The notes: generated by a model not told the origin, from the sequence alone. Counted from the first letter of the stretch, positions 12,050-26,025 are shown. The stretch is DNA of 64,000 nt from Margaritifera margaritifera (GCA_029931535.1 JAQPZY010001500.1:2963501-3027500), one strand, 5' to 3'. Translations and numbers: made by a program.

Positions 12050-13480
12050 ATTAGTGCAGATAGTAATTAATATAATTATGTTATATACTGTGATCCTTCT
12101 TTGTAAAGTTGTTCAGTATAATGATGCCGTTTTATAATGTGTGTATGGTCGTTGATCCACATTAAATTGGTCAAATTTTATTTTATAATTGCTAACTAAT
12201 TTTGTCGTGCTTTTTTTTTTTTTTTGTAATTGACATGGCATTACGAGGATGGGCATTTGAATTGCTTAGGATCTTCCTAAATCAGCTTTAAGTCTTTGCT
12301 TACTGAAACAATGGGTGAAAGTATGTGAAAAAATCAGAGCCACTCACTCAAGAGAACTAGCTGAGATAAATACATGGCGCTTGAGCGTCTTTGATTTTCC
12401 CATGTTTTCAGTAAAAACCTGTATCAATATTTTAAAATAATTGTCATCGTAAATAAATCCGGTAAAAATATCTTAAAAAGAAAGGAAAAAAAAAAAAAGA
12501 CTCTGGACTTTAAGTCTTCCATTGGCTTCCATTTTTATCGTTAAGTATGATCTAAAATTAGGAATACCTTGGTTTAAAAACTTAAATTGGAAGACCTCTG
12601 ATTTTATCGTTAAACATAATGTAAATTCCTCAAGACTTCAAATTGTATCGTAAAATATAATGTAATTTTCGGATATCCTCGGTTTTTATCATTAAGTATA
12701 AGCTAATAGTCGCATATCCTCAAATTTCATCGCTAAATATAATGTAAGAATATTAAAAATCCTTAAATATGATATAAATTTCGAATATTATCGGTATTTA
12801 TACTTAAGTTATATGTAAAATAAAACGAATGATTGAGATGGTGCTCTCTACTTTGCATATGGTTAGATTTTTAAAGAAAAAGAATTTCCCATGTTTTCCT
12901 CACTGGTTATCCTGGCTATTTGAAAAAGATCTTGTATATCTTAAGTATTATTAAAAGAACTTTAATTCTCTTTATTTTGGTATATGATTAATGTGTGCAA
13001 TTTGGGTTTTAGAGTGTACAACTTGGTCTTATTTCAGATGTGCATTTATCCAAAAACTGCTAGCTTCGCTTGGTCATTTTCACTTCCTGGACTTCAAAGG
13101 TAATTTGTAAAAAGAAATAGCTAATAACTTTTTGTCATTTTTAAAATATATTTGTAATTCATTCATTGTACTTCCAGAAGCTGGTACTGCCTACTCTGGT
13201 AAAATTTGTTTTCCCTATTTAAATAACTGCTAAAAATAGTGTACTTTGGACTAATTCAGGCTGATTTTTCGAGCACATGGGAGTGGTCATTTTTGTCAGC
13301 TGTGTGCTTAAATCATGTACAATTTCCACAAGTATAATACGTAAAGAAATTTCAGCTACAGTACAATAAAATAGTATAGAGGTATGCCAACATTCTCTTC
13401 ATTGTGCATGTTGCAAATTCAAACAACTTCACTTTATACCTGTCACTCTCTCAGAAGTACATAATATCTATAAAGCGCCT
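12050..13480 (+). repeat. 12.6-kb unit segments plus degenerate AT-rich tandem repeat
   Basis: 12060-12400 aligns with 26610-26880 and 39250-39610. 12980-13330 aligns with 29950-30260 (shared gagtgtacaacttgg/gagagtacacagctagg region and an upstream exon-like phrase that is not coding in either). Between them, 12500-12830, and again 13490-13610, carry a loose repeat of roughly 45-60 bp built on ttcggatatcctcggttttt and atcgttaaatataatgta. No gene is recognised. Confidence 0.5.
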
Positions 13481-13649
13481 CCTGAGCATATTGTATATTT
13501 CGGATATCCTCGCCTTTTATCGTGAATGATAATGTAATTTCGGAATACTTTGGTTTTTATTGTTAAATATAATGTACAAATGAAAAATAATGTAGAATGT
13601 GGAATCCTTCTATTTTTAATTTGAGAAGAAACGGCTATCTCCTCTTTCC

Positions 13650-16560
13650 CCCTCGATGTGTTTTTTACATTTGGATTGTAAGAAATTGCAAGTCGATTAC
13701 GGAATTTAACGGAAAAGTATAAAAAAATTAAATAAAATTAAACAAAATTGAAATAAAAAATATAAAACAAATTAATAAAATTAATAAATTAAAATTAAAT
13801 TAAATTGACATTTAAAAAATAAAAAATGAAAATAGTATATAAAAATAAAAAATTTTGAAATCGAGACAAATAAAATAATTAAATACAATTAAATAAAAGT
13901 AATTAAATAAATAAAATTAAACAAAATAATTTTAATAATTTTAAACTAAAAATTAAGTAAAAATAACTTAAAATTTGAGAAGGAATAAATGGTTACGTAT
14001 ACATCAAATATATACAATATTTATCTTAAATGGTTATATTTAAAAAGACATTACTATTTGTTTATCTGAGTTTTAAATGGTTACGTATATAAGAAATGTA
14101 TTACTGTCTTTCTGAATAGAGAAGTTTTTTTTTCTCTCCAGGCTAGTGGGAGTCCCCCTAATATATTATATTTTAGTTATTTAATATATCAGGATTATTT
14201 TGTTTTTCTTCTTATGCTAGTATTAAAAAGAAAAAGAAAAGGGTATCATCGCTGCCTACACCACTTTATTTTGTAATTTTCCTACATTGTGAATTTAAAA
14301 ACATTTCTACAAAATGAGTCACATTTTATTTTCTACAAAGTGAGTTACATGTTATTATTTTAGACAAAATCTACTCTTATACTAATAGTTAATTAATTTA
14401 TAATTGTATAACTATTATCTAAAAAATATGGTATTTCTCCTAATGTTTATTTAATACATAACAAACATTTATTTACATATTATTATAGTCTACTCTTATA
14501 TTAGTAAAACAAAATTAGAATAAAATGTTTTGGTGACTTTTTAAAATTGTTTAACAAAATTAAAATATTTTTTAAAAATATATTTAATTTTCTTATAATT
14601 CTAAAGCATTTAACACAAACGTTCTTCTCTTCTACTAATAACTACTAATAAATAATTCATTAACTTGTAAATTTTTTCTGAAATGTTGTGAGAAAAAAAT
14701 TATATTTGAAACTGGAGTCAGAGCCACTACTTAAAATATAGTAATTCAGGTAGCTCTGTTGAATGGTCCAGTAAATAATTCCTTTTGAATTATTTATACT
14801 GCATGGCATTACATCATTATAAGATTCCAGCATTCTTGCAAGGCTATTATTTCAAACTATCTGATGATTCCAAAGCTGATCATAAAAAAAGTTCTTTTCA
14901 ACTCAAGATCTAAAATGGAATGGAAATAATTCGTATTTCCAGGTCTTTTATACAACTTGCAAATGGCACATTTCACAATAGGAAACGTGTCATATTATGA
15001 CCCAGAATGCAATAATAAATGCGTCTATTTCATGGAATTTTACTGAAGAATGATCAACAGCTCTGACCTTGAACAAAAGGTCAGTAAACATGTTGTTATT
15101 TGATTAATAGTACAACTTAACCCAACTTAAATATGACTTACTATTTGACACAACTTTAAAGTAGAGTCATAGGCCAAAAGTTTAAGCACACTATATATTC
15201 CATATACATAATTCCGTAACAATTAGATGAACAGAATTTCTGTCTTGCTTTTATTTTGTCTCTGTATATAATTTCGTAATCTTGATTCCATTTAAATATA
15301 GTACTTGTTACATATTTTTCTAAAAAAAATTGCAGCAGTCCCAAGGATTTAGGGAGCAATTATTTGGGAATCATATATTGTAAAAATGTTTTTATATTTT
15401 ATTCTTGCACTCCTTGATCTATGGAATTATGAATAGGTTAATTTTCTATTTCAATAGGAATATTGGATTAATTTGATAAAATATAACTATTTTGGAAATA
15501 TTTGCTTTCAAATTCCTTTTAATGATCATAGGTAAATGTAGCTTTTAAATCAGTTCTTTAGTTAGAGTTATGGTTCAAGCAAAGATGCTACAGTATTATT
15601 AAGAATAAAATAAAAAACTGATTTATATAATTTTTCAAAAGTTTGTTTTACTTCTAAATATTTTGTACAATATTTTAAATTATTAATTTAAGTTTTTTTT
15701 CTTCTATATTTTAAAACTTTTTGTTCATCTTCACATGAATTGTGAACATTCTTCTTTAATACATTATAAACAATTTAATGCAAGTGCTTTGGTTTGATCG
15801 GATGTTGTACTTTTAAGTAACTTATATATTTGCTTATAGTTATTGGATGTTAATAAAAATAATAAGAAGCACTTCTTTTTAATTAAATTTTACATCTAAT
15901 CGTTTGTTTTGGTGAGATAAATATATCATTTTTACAATTATTTTGAAGAACGTAAAGCAGAGTTTAAATTTTCTATAACTTCATTTGTTTCTGCTATTAA
16001 TTCATATCTTGGAAATAATATTTTGAAAATGTATTCGTGTACAAGGTAAATAAAAGTAAGTATCATCTTTTGTTATGAAAGACTGTATTTTTACATTTTC
16101 TATGTGGGTATTAAAGACTTGTACTTATACATTTTCTATACGGATTTTACAAACTTGTACTTGTATATTTTCTATACGGATTTTACAGACTTGTACTTAT
16201 ACATTTTCTATGAGGGTTTTAAAGACTTGTATTTATACATTTTCTATGAGGGTTTTAAAGACTTGTACTTATACATTTTCTATGAGGGTTTTAAAGACTT
16301 GTACTTATACTTATATGAATTGGAAAGAAATATATTATTACATAACTGAAAATAAATAATTATTTTGAGAATGTAAAATAATGATTAAGTAATTTAATGA
16401 TTTTAAAAAACAATCTTTTCAAAAGCTTCTACAAGTAGTTCCTACTTGTTTAGAAATATTTTGGATTGTAAGAAAGTAATTTATCTTAAATCTTTCACAT
16501 TTGTAAATGATATGATATAACTAACGTTTACACTAATAGGTCTACTTGATTTTCCTTTAG
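13650..16560. other. Very AT-rich part of the provirus, no recognisable gene
   Basis: 13690-13980 is nearly pure A/T low complexity (aaataaaattaa-type phrases). 14100-16050 has no ORF above about 67 codons and no motif I can assign. A minus-strand frame of about 45 codons around 14705-14845 is open but unidentified. If the element once encoded a polymerase, this is where its remains would lie, but nothing supports that. Confidence 0.5.
16075..16318. repeat. 36-bp tandem repeat inside the provirus
   Basis: About 6.5 units of 36 bp built on gacttgtacttatacatttt followed by ctatgagggttttaaa, with early units carrying ctatacggatttta. The period is a multiple of three, so two plus-strand frames remain open across the whole array (94 and 81 codons) and encode 12-residue repeats. 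No homology to a known protein is recognised; the ORFs probably result from the repeat. Confidence 0.85.
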
Positions 16561-16589
16561 AAAAACGGTATGATTAGCATACTTAAAAC

Positions 16590-16960
16590 CCAGAAATTCC
16601 TTTATGATGACAACTGACAGTAAATAAATCAATGGCTTCTTTAGAATATGATACCTTTTCCATTAAATCATCTAAAATTAATAAAGAATTTAAATGCCCG
16701 GTAAATAATTGATCTATTTGATCTAAAGATGGCAATCCTTGAAAAAGTTCTACTTGCGTTTTAATTTCCTCCAGTTTTTCTTGCCAATCTGTATAGCAAT
16801 AAATATTTTCAATTTTTTTTTCATGAACTTAGAATTGACTTAGAAATTGAAATGGATTTTTAATAACATACATCTTTGCTTCAAGATAAACAAGTAGGAA
16901 CTTGCTTCAAGATTTGTTGAAAAAGTAAATAAAATTAAAATAATCTCTGTCTCTTACTAC
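16590..16960 (-). pseudogene. Packaging-type ATPase fragment (HerA/FtsK-like), broken
   Basis: Minus-strand translation of about 16620-16825 gives about 70 codons without a stop. It begins with a segment containing CYTDWQEKLEEI, then FQGLPSLDQIDQLFTGHL, then SLLILDDLMEKV, then LFTVSCHHKGIS. The hydrophobic run ending in DD resembles a Walker B motif, and the following HH pair fits the A32-like/HerA-FtsK packaging ATPases of virus-like elements. Upstream the frame breaks and only a degenerate P-loop region is visible (about 16850-16960); no intact GxxGxGK[ST] is seen. It stops at TAA right after the HH segment, so the C-terminal half is missing. It lies downstream of the capsid remnants on the same strand, as in related elements. 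Assignment rests on motif order only. Confidence 0.5.
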
Positions 16961-17689
16961 GTTATGGTCTTTATACTTTTATGAAACAAAGTGTATTGAC
17001 ATTTTTTTAGTTAAATGGTACAGACAGTGGATGTATCGCTTTGCAATTTTGGACTACATATAATTTTTTTGTTCCTAAATCACTTTGAAAATGATAACAA
17101 TGTATAACTCTCGTAACTAGGTTTATTTCCTAAACTATTAATAAATTCATCCCCCCCCCCCTCGAAAATAATAAATAACAATCCAATGATTTTTTGTATT
17201 AATAATATATGCTGTTTGGTTTTCTAATTCTTCTAGTCTTCAACATTTTTTCAGTCGAACAATCCAAGGATTTAATACTTGTAAACAAAGACTATGTGGA
17301 ATGGCACATTCTAATTTATAATTGATTATTTTTTTCTCTTCCCCTCATGAAATATTTTGTTGTACATAATCTGTAATAATTGAACTGCAGTGTATTTATC
17401 TGTTTTTGTAATATTTGTACATTACTAAACAACAGACTTGTGAATTGTAAGCTGATGCAAACTGTCTCTGCAATGGGACATTTTACAGTTTAAATAAAGA
17501 ATAATCGTCTTTATCATTGGGCACAAAAATATGTTTAATCTAAATTATAAGGAAAAATGTGAAGTGATTCTATTTCGTCTTCTATATTATTTTCTTTAGA
17601 CCAATAGAGATTATATTTTGTAAACTATCTATTATTTATAATTTAAGTTCTTCTTTTTTTTTTTTTTAAATAACAAAAATCCTAGTAAA

Positions 17690-18555
17690 GGGTCTCACGT
17701 AAATTATCGATTCATTTACATAAACATTAAATAATGTAACTGATAGATTTAGAAAATACAAATGGTTTTCCTGATAACTACCATTATATGCAGCTTGTCG
17801 AACAAAAAAGATATAGAATGTAGGTGGTATATCATTACTGAACATAGTTTCCCATGTAAACGAAGTAGAAGTTCCATCAAATGATTTAGTTTTAAAAGAA
17901 TAAGAAGTGAATGAATATTATATGTGAACTCCAGTTTGCAATAAAGATTGCTGATTTGAAAATAAACTTTTATTAATATTGATTCTATTTATTTATAATG
18001 TTAGATCATTCGGTTCAAATTTGTAGTTTTCTGTAGTTCCTGATCTGCCTTTAAAATAATTGTTTTATCGTTGGAATAAAAATGTAATCGAATATTTACT
18101 CAATTAATTAGAAATGTTTGAATACAAAATATATCTTCATAGAGAAAACCAGATAAAACTACGCCCTCCTTTTTCCATGTCCAACCAACTCTGACGAAAA
18201 GTCCATTATTAGCACCATTTATACTAGTATCATTAGGTCCAACAACTATGGTTAAAGAAGTGCCATCTACATCTCGATTTTTTATCGGTGTCAACGTTAA
18301 TATATTCGGGAAAAATTACAATATTTTAGCATTTTTTTTGAAAATTGTTAAATTTAATCGGGTTAATGCTATTGAAATGTGTTGACTATTATTGTGATGA
18401 GAAATAAAAAGTCATCGATTTCGTTTTCAATATTTGTTTGAGGAGAGAGGGTTTGAATTTGAAAAGATTCTACAGCATCGTGATTTTTTTCTACTAAATA
18501 AATCATCCTCTTTTGGTAAAGAAAATATTTGATTAGTATTATCAAAGAAAGCCAT
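17690..18555 (-). pseudogene. Second capsid-like structural gene, broken
   Basis: A likely start Met lies at the complement of 18553-18555, giving MAFFDNTNQIFSLPKEDDLF, followed by at least four frame changes. Pieces that follow one another on the minus strand include NIENEIDDFLF, HHNNSQHISIALTRLNL, an open stretch at 18294-18100 (containing NRDVDGTSLTIVVGPND and VRVGWTWKKEG), and near 17900-17750 a segment with FDGTSTSFTWETMFSNDIPP and IFFVRQAAYNGSYQENHLYF. The last has the same G-TSF...P...F(V)...A-x-G layout as the neighbouring capsid remnant, so the two look like distant paralogues. The role (major or minor capsid) cannot be decided from sequence alone. Poly-A and poly-T slippage runs sit at several of the breaks. 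Confidence 0.45.
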
Positions 18556-18689
18556 TATTTATGATATAAATCTTTTTGAAAATGCAATCCTTTTTAAACA
18601 TTTTTAATAAAAACAATTTGAAAGTTACATTATTTTTTGAAGTCTACAAATCGATTTTTTAAATCTACTTAAAAAAAAGCAATTTCTTC

Positions 18690-19326
18690 ATGTATGCCAA
18701 AAAGTCCACAATTATCTCCTAAAGCAACTTTAAATTGAAACACAGCTCTAATTTCTCGGCTATGAATTAAATTATAAAATTGGATTGACTGTCGCCAGAT
18801 AAACTATTAATCGGATCAATAGGAATAGTTAATATTCTATAAGTTTAACAAATATTTCACAATCATATTTAAGTATACTAGATGTCGTATAGGTATCAAA
18901 TTAAGTAAGTGAAAAGTTTGATAAGCTCTAAAAGAATTAGAAAAGTATGTTTTGATAGGTTCTGAATTATATAATTGATTAAGATATAACATCTGCATAG
19001 GGATTTTATTATAAACTCCTATCGAAACATCTTGCTTCTCCAAAAAAGAAATAGAATTGGCGTGGAATAACATAATAACATTGGTAGAAATAGTATTCCG
19101 AATAAAAGAAGTTAAACCTTGAGGTACTGCTTGCATTATAAGATTACTAGAAATAAATGTATAATCAATACTTAAACTTTGTTGTAATTGCTCTGATGCG
19201 CTAAAAACAAACTTGGATCTCCTTTAACATTAGAAACTCGAATATTAATATCATTAATAGTATATTTATATATATAGTTTAAATATATTTTTAATTTAAT
19301 ATCAACTCCATTATTTAAATGCTTTG

Positions 19327-19378
<52 letters not shown>

Positions 19379-19866
19379 AATAGTCTATTAAATGAAAAGA
19401 ACCCGTTTTTGTTAATTGATATATTTGAAAAAGAGCAGAATTATATCCTCATGATGATCTGAATCATCCAGTAATTTAATACCGTATCTGCAGCGACATT
19501 GTCATTATCTTAGTTTAAAAGGTTATTACTAAAAGTTTTATAATGATACATGCTATTATTATTACTGACTAAAGTTTTGTTTGGATATAATTCTTTTTGT
19601 TTATATAAGAATGTAAGGTATTAGTAAAAGTACTTACTCTATCTGAAGCAGTCATATTAGTACCATTGGGTTGAGTAAAACGATAGAGCGGTTAAATTAA
19701 GAGCAATGTATTGATCAGTTTTTTAAATTACTAATAGTAAATTGAACATAATTATTAGTTAGAGGACCCAAAGGTTTTACATATTTAAATTGATAAGATT
19801 GAGCTCTTAGATGATTATCAGCTTCTGAAAACAGACCCAATTCTTTTGCTAAAGACAATGTTGCTT
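18690..19866 (-). pseudogene. Double-jelly-roll-like capsid gene, broken
   Basis: The minus-strand translation begins near 19866 with LAKELGLFSEADNHLRAQSY, then YVKPLGPLTNNYVQFTISNL. After frame changes it continues with phrases such as TNMTASDRVSTFTNTLHSYI and NNNSMYHYKTFSNNLL. A 99-codon open piece at 19136-18837 begins MQAVPQGLTSFIRNTIS and contains YFSNSFRAYQTFHL. This order (an acidic/aromatic N-terminal segment, an N-x-LHS segment, then the P-x-G-x-TSF segment and an RAYxxxF segment) matches the multi-copy invertebrate gene family often annotated as 'F54H12.2-like', considered capsid-related in virus-like elements. A (TA)n microsatellite at 19335-19374 has expanded inside it. The recognition is from memory of family layout and needs a profile search. 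Confidence 0.5.
19335..19374. repeat. (TA)n microsatellite
   Basis: About 20 TA repeats within the capsid pseudogene. Confidence 0.95.
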
Positions 19867-20141
19867 AGTATTTTCAAAGAACGCCTTTTTTTTTACAGTA
19901 AATAAGCATCTGAAATTAATATCTTTGAATATATCTTCTTTTATGTTTTCCTATTCCTTTATTTTATTTTTCTTTTGACTTCTCTTAGTTTGTTTCTTGT
20001 CAGATTTTTGCTACCTTTTCCTTTCAGTAGTGGATTATTTTTTTTTTAAAATTTACTCTTAAATGTAATTATTTTGTACATTATTTTTTTTCTTCTCTTC
20101 TTATGAAGGCATTTACAATGGGTATCTTCTAGATGCCTTCT

Positions 20142-20142
20142 A

Positions 20143-20221
<79 letters not shown>
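20142..20221. repeat. (TA)n microsatellite
   Basis: About 40 TA repeats between the integrase and capsid remnants; it may separate former genes by slippage expansion. Confidence 0.95.
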
Positions 20222-20224
<3 letters not shown>

Positions 20225-20249
20225 CCCCTTTTTAAATCAATCTAGGTTT

Positions 20250-21190
20250 AATCATTTTATCTATTTTCCATGCATCATTTATACTCTTCGCATTTCAAAT
20301 TCATAAACAGGATTGGGTCATTAATCAGCGTAATCTTTAACTTTATAAACTTTTCTGCTATTTCTATTAGTAATAATAAATATTTTTTCTGTCCATTTTT
20401 GTTCGTAATCTTTTTGAAAAGTTATTTTTTAAACCTTAAACAAACATGATCAGCTATTTGAAACATAAAGTGTTTCTTTTTACTTAATAATTTCAATTTA
20501 TTTTGTTGGGCGCTCCTAACTTTTTCCAAATTAAGTATTGCGTATCTGCATCATTTACAATAGGTTTATAACCAGACAAACTTGAACAAAATCTTGTAGG
20601 ACAGCTAAATATTAAAAAATTTGTTTATCTTCAAATTAACGATAGGGCACATTAAAGTACTTCTAAATCGTTCAGAAAAAGCAGCTTTGTAATCGCTATA
20701 TGAAAAATATTCTTCTCATGTGAAAATTTTTGAAAGAAGTGATTCTTAAATTCACTACCTCAGTGCATAATATTATTGGGGATATATTTTTGTTTTGTTC
20801 AAGAACAACTTTAAATGCGTTAATAATACTCATATTTTTTTTAAAAAAGTTTGTATAAAAGCTTTATGTGAAAAATTGCCTATAATAGCTAATACGAATT
20901 TTTAATCATCAGTATGTTCTTTTAAATTACTTACATCTGCTAAATCACCATCCCACATATAATTACTACCATTTGTAATTACTTTATCAGCTTTTTTTTT
21001 TGTTGAATTGTTTTTCTAACCATTTTTTAAGTTTCATATAAACTCGTTTTATATCATTTGTGTTTTGACAATTGTTGTAGTTTTATAGGTCCTGAATATG
21101 TTCCAGATATGTTTAACATTATAGAAAATAGTTTGCAATTCTGTTTCCATAGAATTTTGATAATTCATTATTATGTATTAAAATAAAAAG
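20250..21190 (-). pseudogene. Retroviral-type (rve) integrase, broken
   Basis: Minus-strand fragments in order: near 20990-20905 a segment with NYMWDGDLADVSNLKEHTDD, whose DLAD is where the first catalytic Asp of rve integrases sits; then FVLAIIGNFSHKAF; near 20775-20700 GSEFKNHFFQKFSHEKNIF; near 20697-20643 SDYKAAFSERFRSTLMCP, whose ERF carries the catalytic Glu; and near 20480-20300 a C-terminal SH3-like part with FQIADHVCLRF, KWTEKIF and KVYKVKDYAD. This is the D...D...E plus C-terminal domain order of integrases from Maverick/Polinton and LTR elements. The second Asp position reads as Glu (codon GAG) in its frame and a frameshift follows, so the enzyme is dead. At least five frame breaks are visible. 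No zinc-finger HHCC domain was found upstream. Confidence 0.65.
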
Positions 21191-21304
21191 TAAAATAATT
21201 TACAATTCTTTAGATATACTTTATATATCGTACAAAAATTCTCTAAAATAGTTCAATCGTTCTATAGTATATTGAATGATGGTTTCTATTATTGCAATAT
21301 CTTT

Positions 21305-21881
21305 AGGGCCATAGGGCCAAGTGAGATGATGGTATATCCATGTATCCATCACGCATCATTCGTTATGATCATTCAGTGTGTATCATGTGTCCTCCATCAA
21401 CAATTGGTATTTTTTTACTTCCAGAAACCACTGGACCAGTTTCAACCAAACTTGGGGAACACACACACACACACACACACACACCTTGCATGGTGGTCTT
21501 TTAAAATTTGTACAAATAATGCTTATCTGCCTTCAGATATGCCTGCCATTACTAAAAATACAAAAACTTTGAAATACTTCTTCTCAAAAGATGCCGAATA
21601 GCGCAACCTTGAAAAATCACTTATTTTCAAAAAACTGCCTAAGAGAGAATTTGACTACATTTAGCAGAAAGCATTCTGGCGTGAAGGTTTTGTAAATTTG
21701 TACAGTTGATGCTGATCTGCCATCAAATATGATTACCGTTACCAGAAAAGACAAAAACCTATAAACAGTTATTAAAACTAATGCTTAACAGCATTTACCA
21801 AATTTGACAACATTCTGTCATGAAGGCCTTTCAGGTTTGTACAGATCATGCTTATCCAGCATCATATATTATGGCTGCAAT

Positions 21882-21947
<66 letters not shown>

Positions 21948-22085
21948 AAATATCAGCTAGGATCATTCTAATCCAAATTTCGTGGGCAACTGCCCTTGCA
22001 TTTGGCATTTTTTCTAGAATCAGTGGGGTGAGCAGTCTCAGGTCCATTTGGCTCTCGTGTTGTTTTAGTAAATAAAATCATCTGG
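21305..22085 (+). repeat. Sat2 element: header, short array and tail
   Basis: It starts with a degenerate copy of the palindromic motif (agggccatagggccaagtga at 21305-21324), followed by the header also seen at 1090-1240 and 28085-28170 (shared aaaccactggaccaatttca region). Two to three monomers follow, built on tttgtacaaatgatgctgat, ctgccatcaaatatg and gcattctggcatgaagg. It ends with the tail near 22030 (gagcagtctcaggtccattt). An (AC)n run at 21459-21484 and a (GA)n run at 21884-21946 interrupt it. Confidence 0.75.
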
Positions 22086-22089
22086 TATC

Positions 22090-23930
<1,841 letters not shown>

Positions 23931-24234
23931 GGACTAACAATATAACTGCTGGGGGGTTGAATTATTGTTCTATCGATCTAGGATATATTTTTTCTTCTTT
24001 TACCTCAAAATAATTGTTTACCAATTATTTTTTTTTGTTGATCTTATGTATAAATCTGCGCGAGAATATTGTTTTTAAAGCTATCTGAAGGCACCAATCC
24101 AAACCCCAAGTAATTAATTGGTTCGGGGGGGGGGGGGGGCGCAAGGAGGGGACCCGAAATCCCGCTTTACATTATTTTCCTTGGGGCCCACTCTAAATGT
24201 CTGCGGACGCGGGAGGGACACAATTTGAAGTTAC

Positions 24235-25185
24235 ACCACTGGTTGGTCTGTAGGAAGTACTTGGATGCGGTTTGGGTTTTGGAGTTGCAGATCTGTCTAA
24301 AGTGCTATTGTAATTGAGCCCGAGCACTCTATGACGTTTTTTCACTTGGTAAATTTAAGTTAAAAATCTAAGAGATGAGATAAAAGGACATTAGACACTT
24401 ATGGTGATGAGATTTTACTCTCTTGAAGATTTGTTTTGGTAATTGGAGTCAAAACCATTTGGGAATTGGGTAGGGTCCAAAACTTCCAGCGGGAAGTTAT
24501 GACCTAAACCGCTTATCAAAACGGGGTGTCCAACCTCGAACCTCTCAAATGTGTTATAGAATACATCTTAATGGGAAGTAACTCTTTCAACCCCACGAAG
24601 GCAACACTACAAGGAAAGTAACTTTCAAATTATTATTACTTTCGCTAAATATAAGGTTTTGCTGTCGAAACAAATCTCTTCATCATTTGCCTGAATTAAA
24701 GAGGAAATCAATCGTATATTTTAATACTTTGAACAAGACTGTTAGAACCCAACACTATTTTCTCGAGAAAGATAAGATAATTCAACAGTATTCTAATTTA
24801 CATCAGCGAAAAGAACAAGTATTTAAAGTATATTTTAGAATAGATAATGTATTTCATTAACGACGCAAGTACCCTCGTCCAAGCTAAATTCCATACCAAT
24901 AATCCTATTGGTTTTATGTAAATTTATGGCTATCTCACATGCATGTGAGGTAATATATGCTACATAACGTAATTAACAAAGGGATGCGTAAATCTTATAA
25001 GATAGTCAATTATCCATTGAGAAGTAATATTATTAAGTGGTTGAAGAAACTATCCAGAAGCTCTTTCAATAGTTTTTATACTTTCATTAAATTCTGTCTT
25101 TTTTACGAAAGAGGCTCGTTCGAGATTTTTATTTCTGGTGTCGAGTTCTAGGACATTTACCCTCTTATTAGCGGCTGAATATGAA
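24235..25185 (+). repeat. 12.6-kb unit segment, also at 3315-4290
   Basis: Aligns with 3315-4290. Preceded by a G tract at 24126-24139. It ends at the MITE target site in 25178-25185. The interval 23931-24234 shows no gene. Confidence 0.6.
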
Positions 25186-25340
25186 CACAGGGGCTCGTAT
25201 TGTTGCTGAAAACTTATCTATCAGTCATACATGTACTATATAATACTAGTATCAGTCATACATGTACAATATAATACTAGTAGTATATAGTACATGTATG
25301 ATTGATAGATATGTTGTCAGCAACAATACGAGCCCCTGTG
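25186..25340. mobile_element. hAT-type palindromic MITE with perfect 8-bp TSD
   Basis: The ends are CACAGGGGCTCGTATTGTTG and its inverse, and most of the element is one long inverted repeat. It is flanked by AATATGAA at 25178-25185 and 25341-25348. Relatives at 4280 and 25515 (gctgaatatgaa without an insert) show the unoccupied site. An 8-bp duplication and a CA(CA)GGGG-type terminus fit the hAT superfamily. It has no coding capacity. The centre carries an extra repeat of tcatacatgta plus ctataatactagta-like phrases relative to the copy at 55987-56114. Confidence 0.9.
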
Positions 25341-25740
25341 AATATGAATGTGGCATTTGGTTTACACGCGTTTGTTCCTATTATCATAAAGTAGGTGTTA
25401 CTAGTAGTACCTTGTTATCCTTCTTTCTATCCCCATTGAAAAGTAGAATTAAATGTCACTGGAAGAGACTTTGTTCCCGGAGACCGAGTTCGAGGACTTC
25501 TGCTTCGTATTAGCAGCTGAATATGAATATGCCTTTTGGTTGACATGTGTTCATTCCTATTATCATAAAGACGGTGTTACTAGTAGTATCTTGTTATCCT
25601 TCTTTCTATCCCGATTGAAAAGTAGAATTAAAAGTGACTTTTTCCAACTTAACCCAATTAATTTTACAGAGAAATGGTGTTTGGCAGGGATATTTTGTTC
25701 CCTGAATAACTTTGAATTAGTAATTGATTTCAGCATGTAA
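25341..25740 (+). repeat. About 178-bp tandem duplication in the unit
   Basis: The stretch from aatatgaatgtggc at 25341 to about 25480 recurs from 25519 (aatatgaatatgcc), including tgttactagtagta and ccttctttctatccc. Copy A has it once (about 4280-4400). Open frames across it (83 and 95 codons) are by-products of the duplication. Confidence 0.75.
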
Positions 25741-26025
25741 TAAAATCGTCCTACCCTTCAGCAATATAATTGCCATGTACATTGTTCATTTCATCGGTTA
25801 AATACAGGAGTAATAAACACACATGATTGTACGGTCCTTGAATGAATCCTTTTTCATGCAAACCTTTTGGCATATCACCTGTTACTCTTGATTTTTGTTA
25901 TTCTTTTATATATTTACACTTTTAATTTGTATATGAATAGACCGTTTATCTCCCTGTTCACTTGTCTGCAAGCTAGCCATAGACTGCACTGGTGAACAGC
26001 ATTTTTCCCTGTCGTCGTCTAACCC

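Larger units (their letters stand above)
13650..21260 (-). mobile_element. Decayed Maverick/Polinton-like provirus (virus-like element)
   Basis: A block markedly more AT-rich than its surroundings. Read on the minus strand it contains, in order, remnants of an integrase (about 21190-20250), two capsid-like proteins (about 19866-18690 and 18555-17690) and a packaging-type ATPase (about 16960-16590). Every gene is interrupted by frameshifts and stops. Integrase plus double-jelly-roll capsids plus HerA/FtsK-type ATPase is the hallmark set of Maverick/Polinton/adinto-like elements, but I found no protein-primed DNA polymerase, protease or clear terminal inverted repeats, so the exact class is open. 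The ends are estimated from where unit sequence stops (about 13480-13650) and resumes (about 21300). Confidence 0.65.

Noticed and set aside
25262..25740. ORFs of 83 and 95 codons resembling each other
   Set aside because: Similarity comes from the 178-bp tandem duplication; copy A has no such frame.
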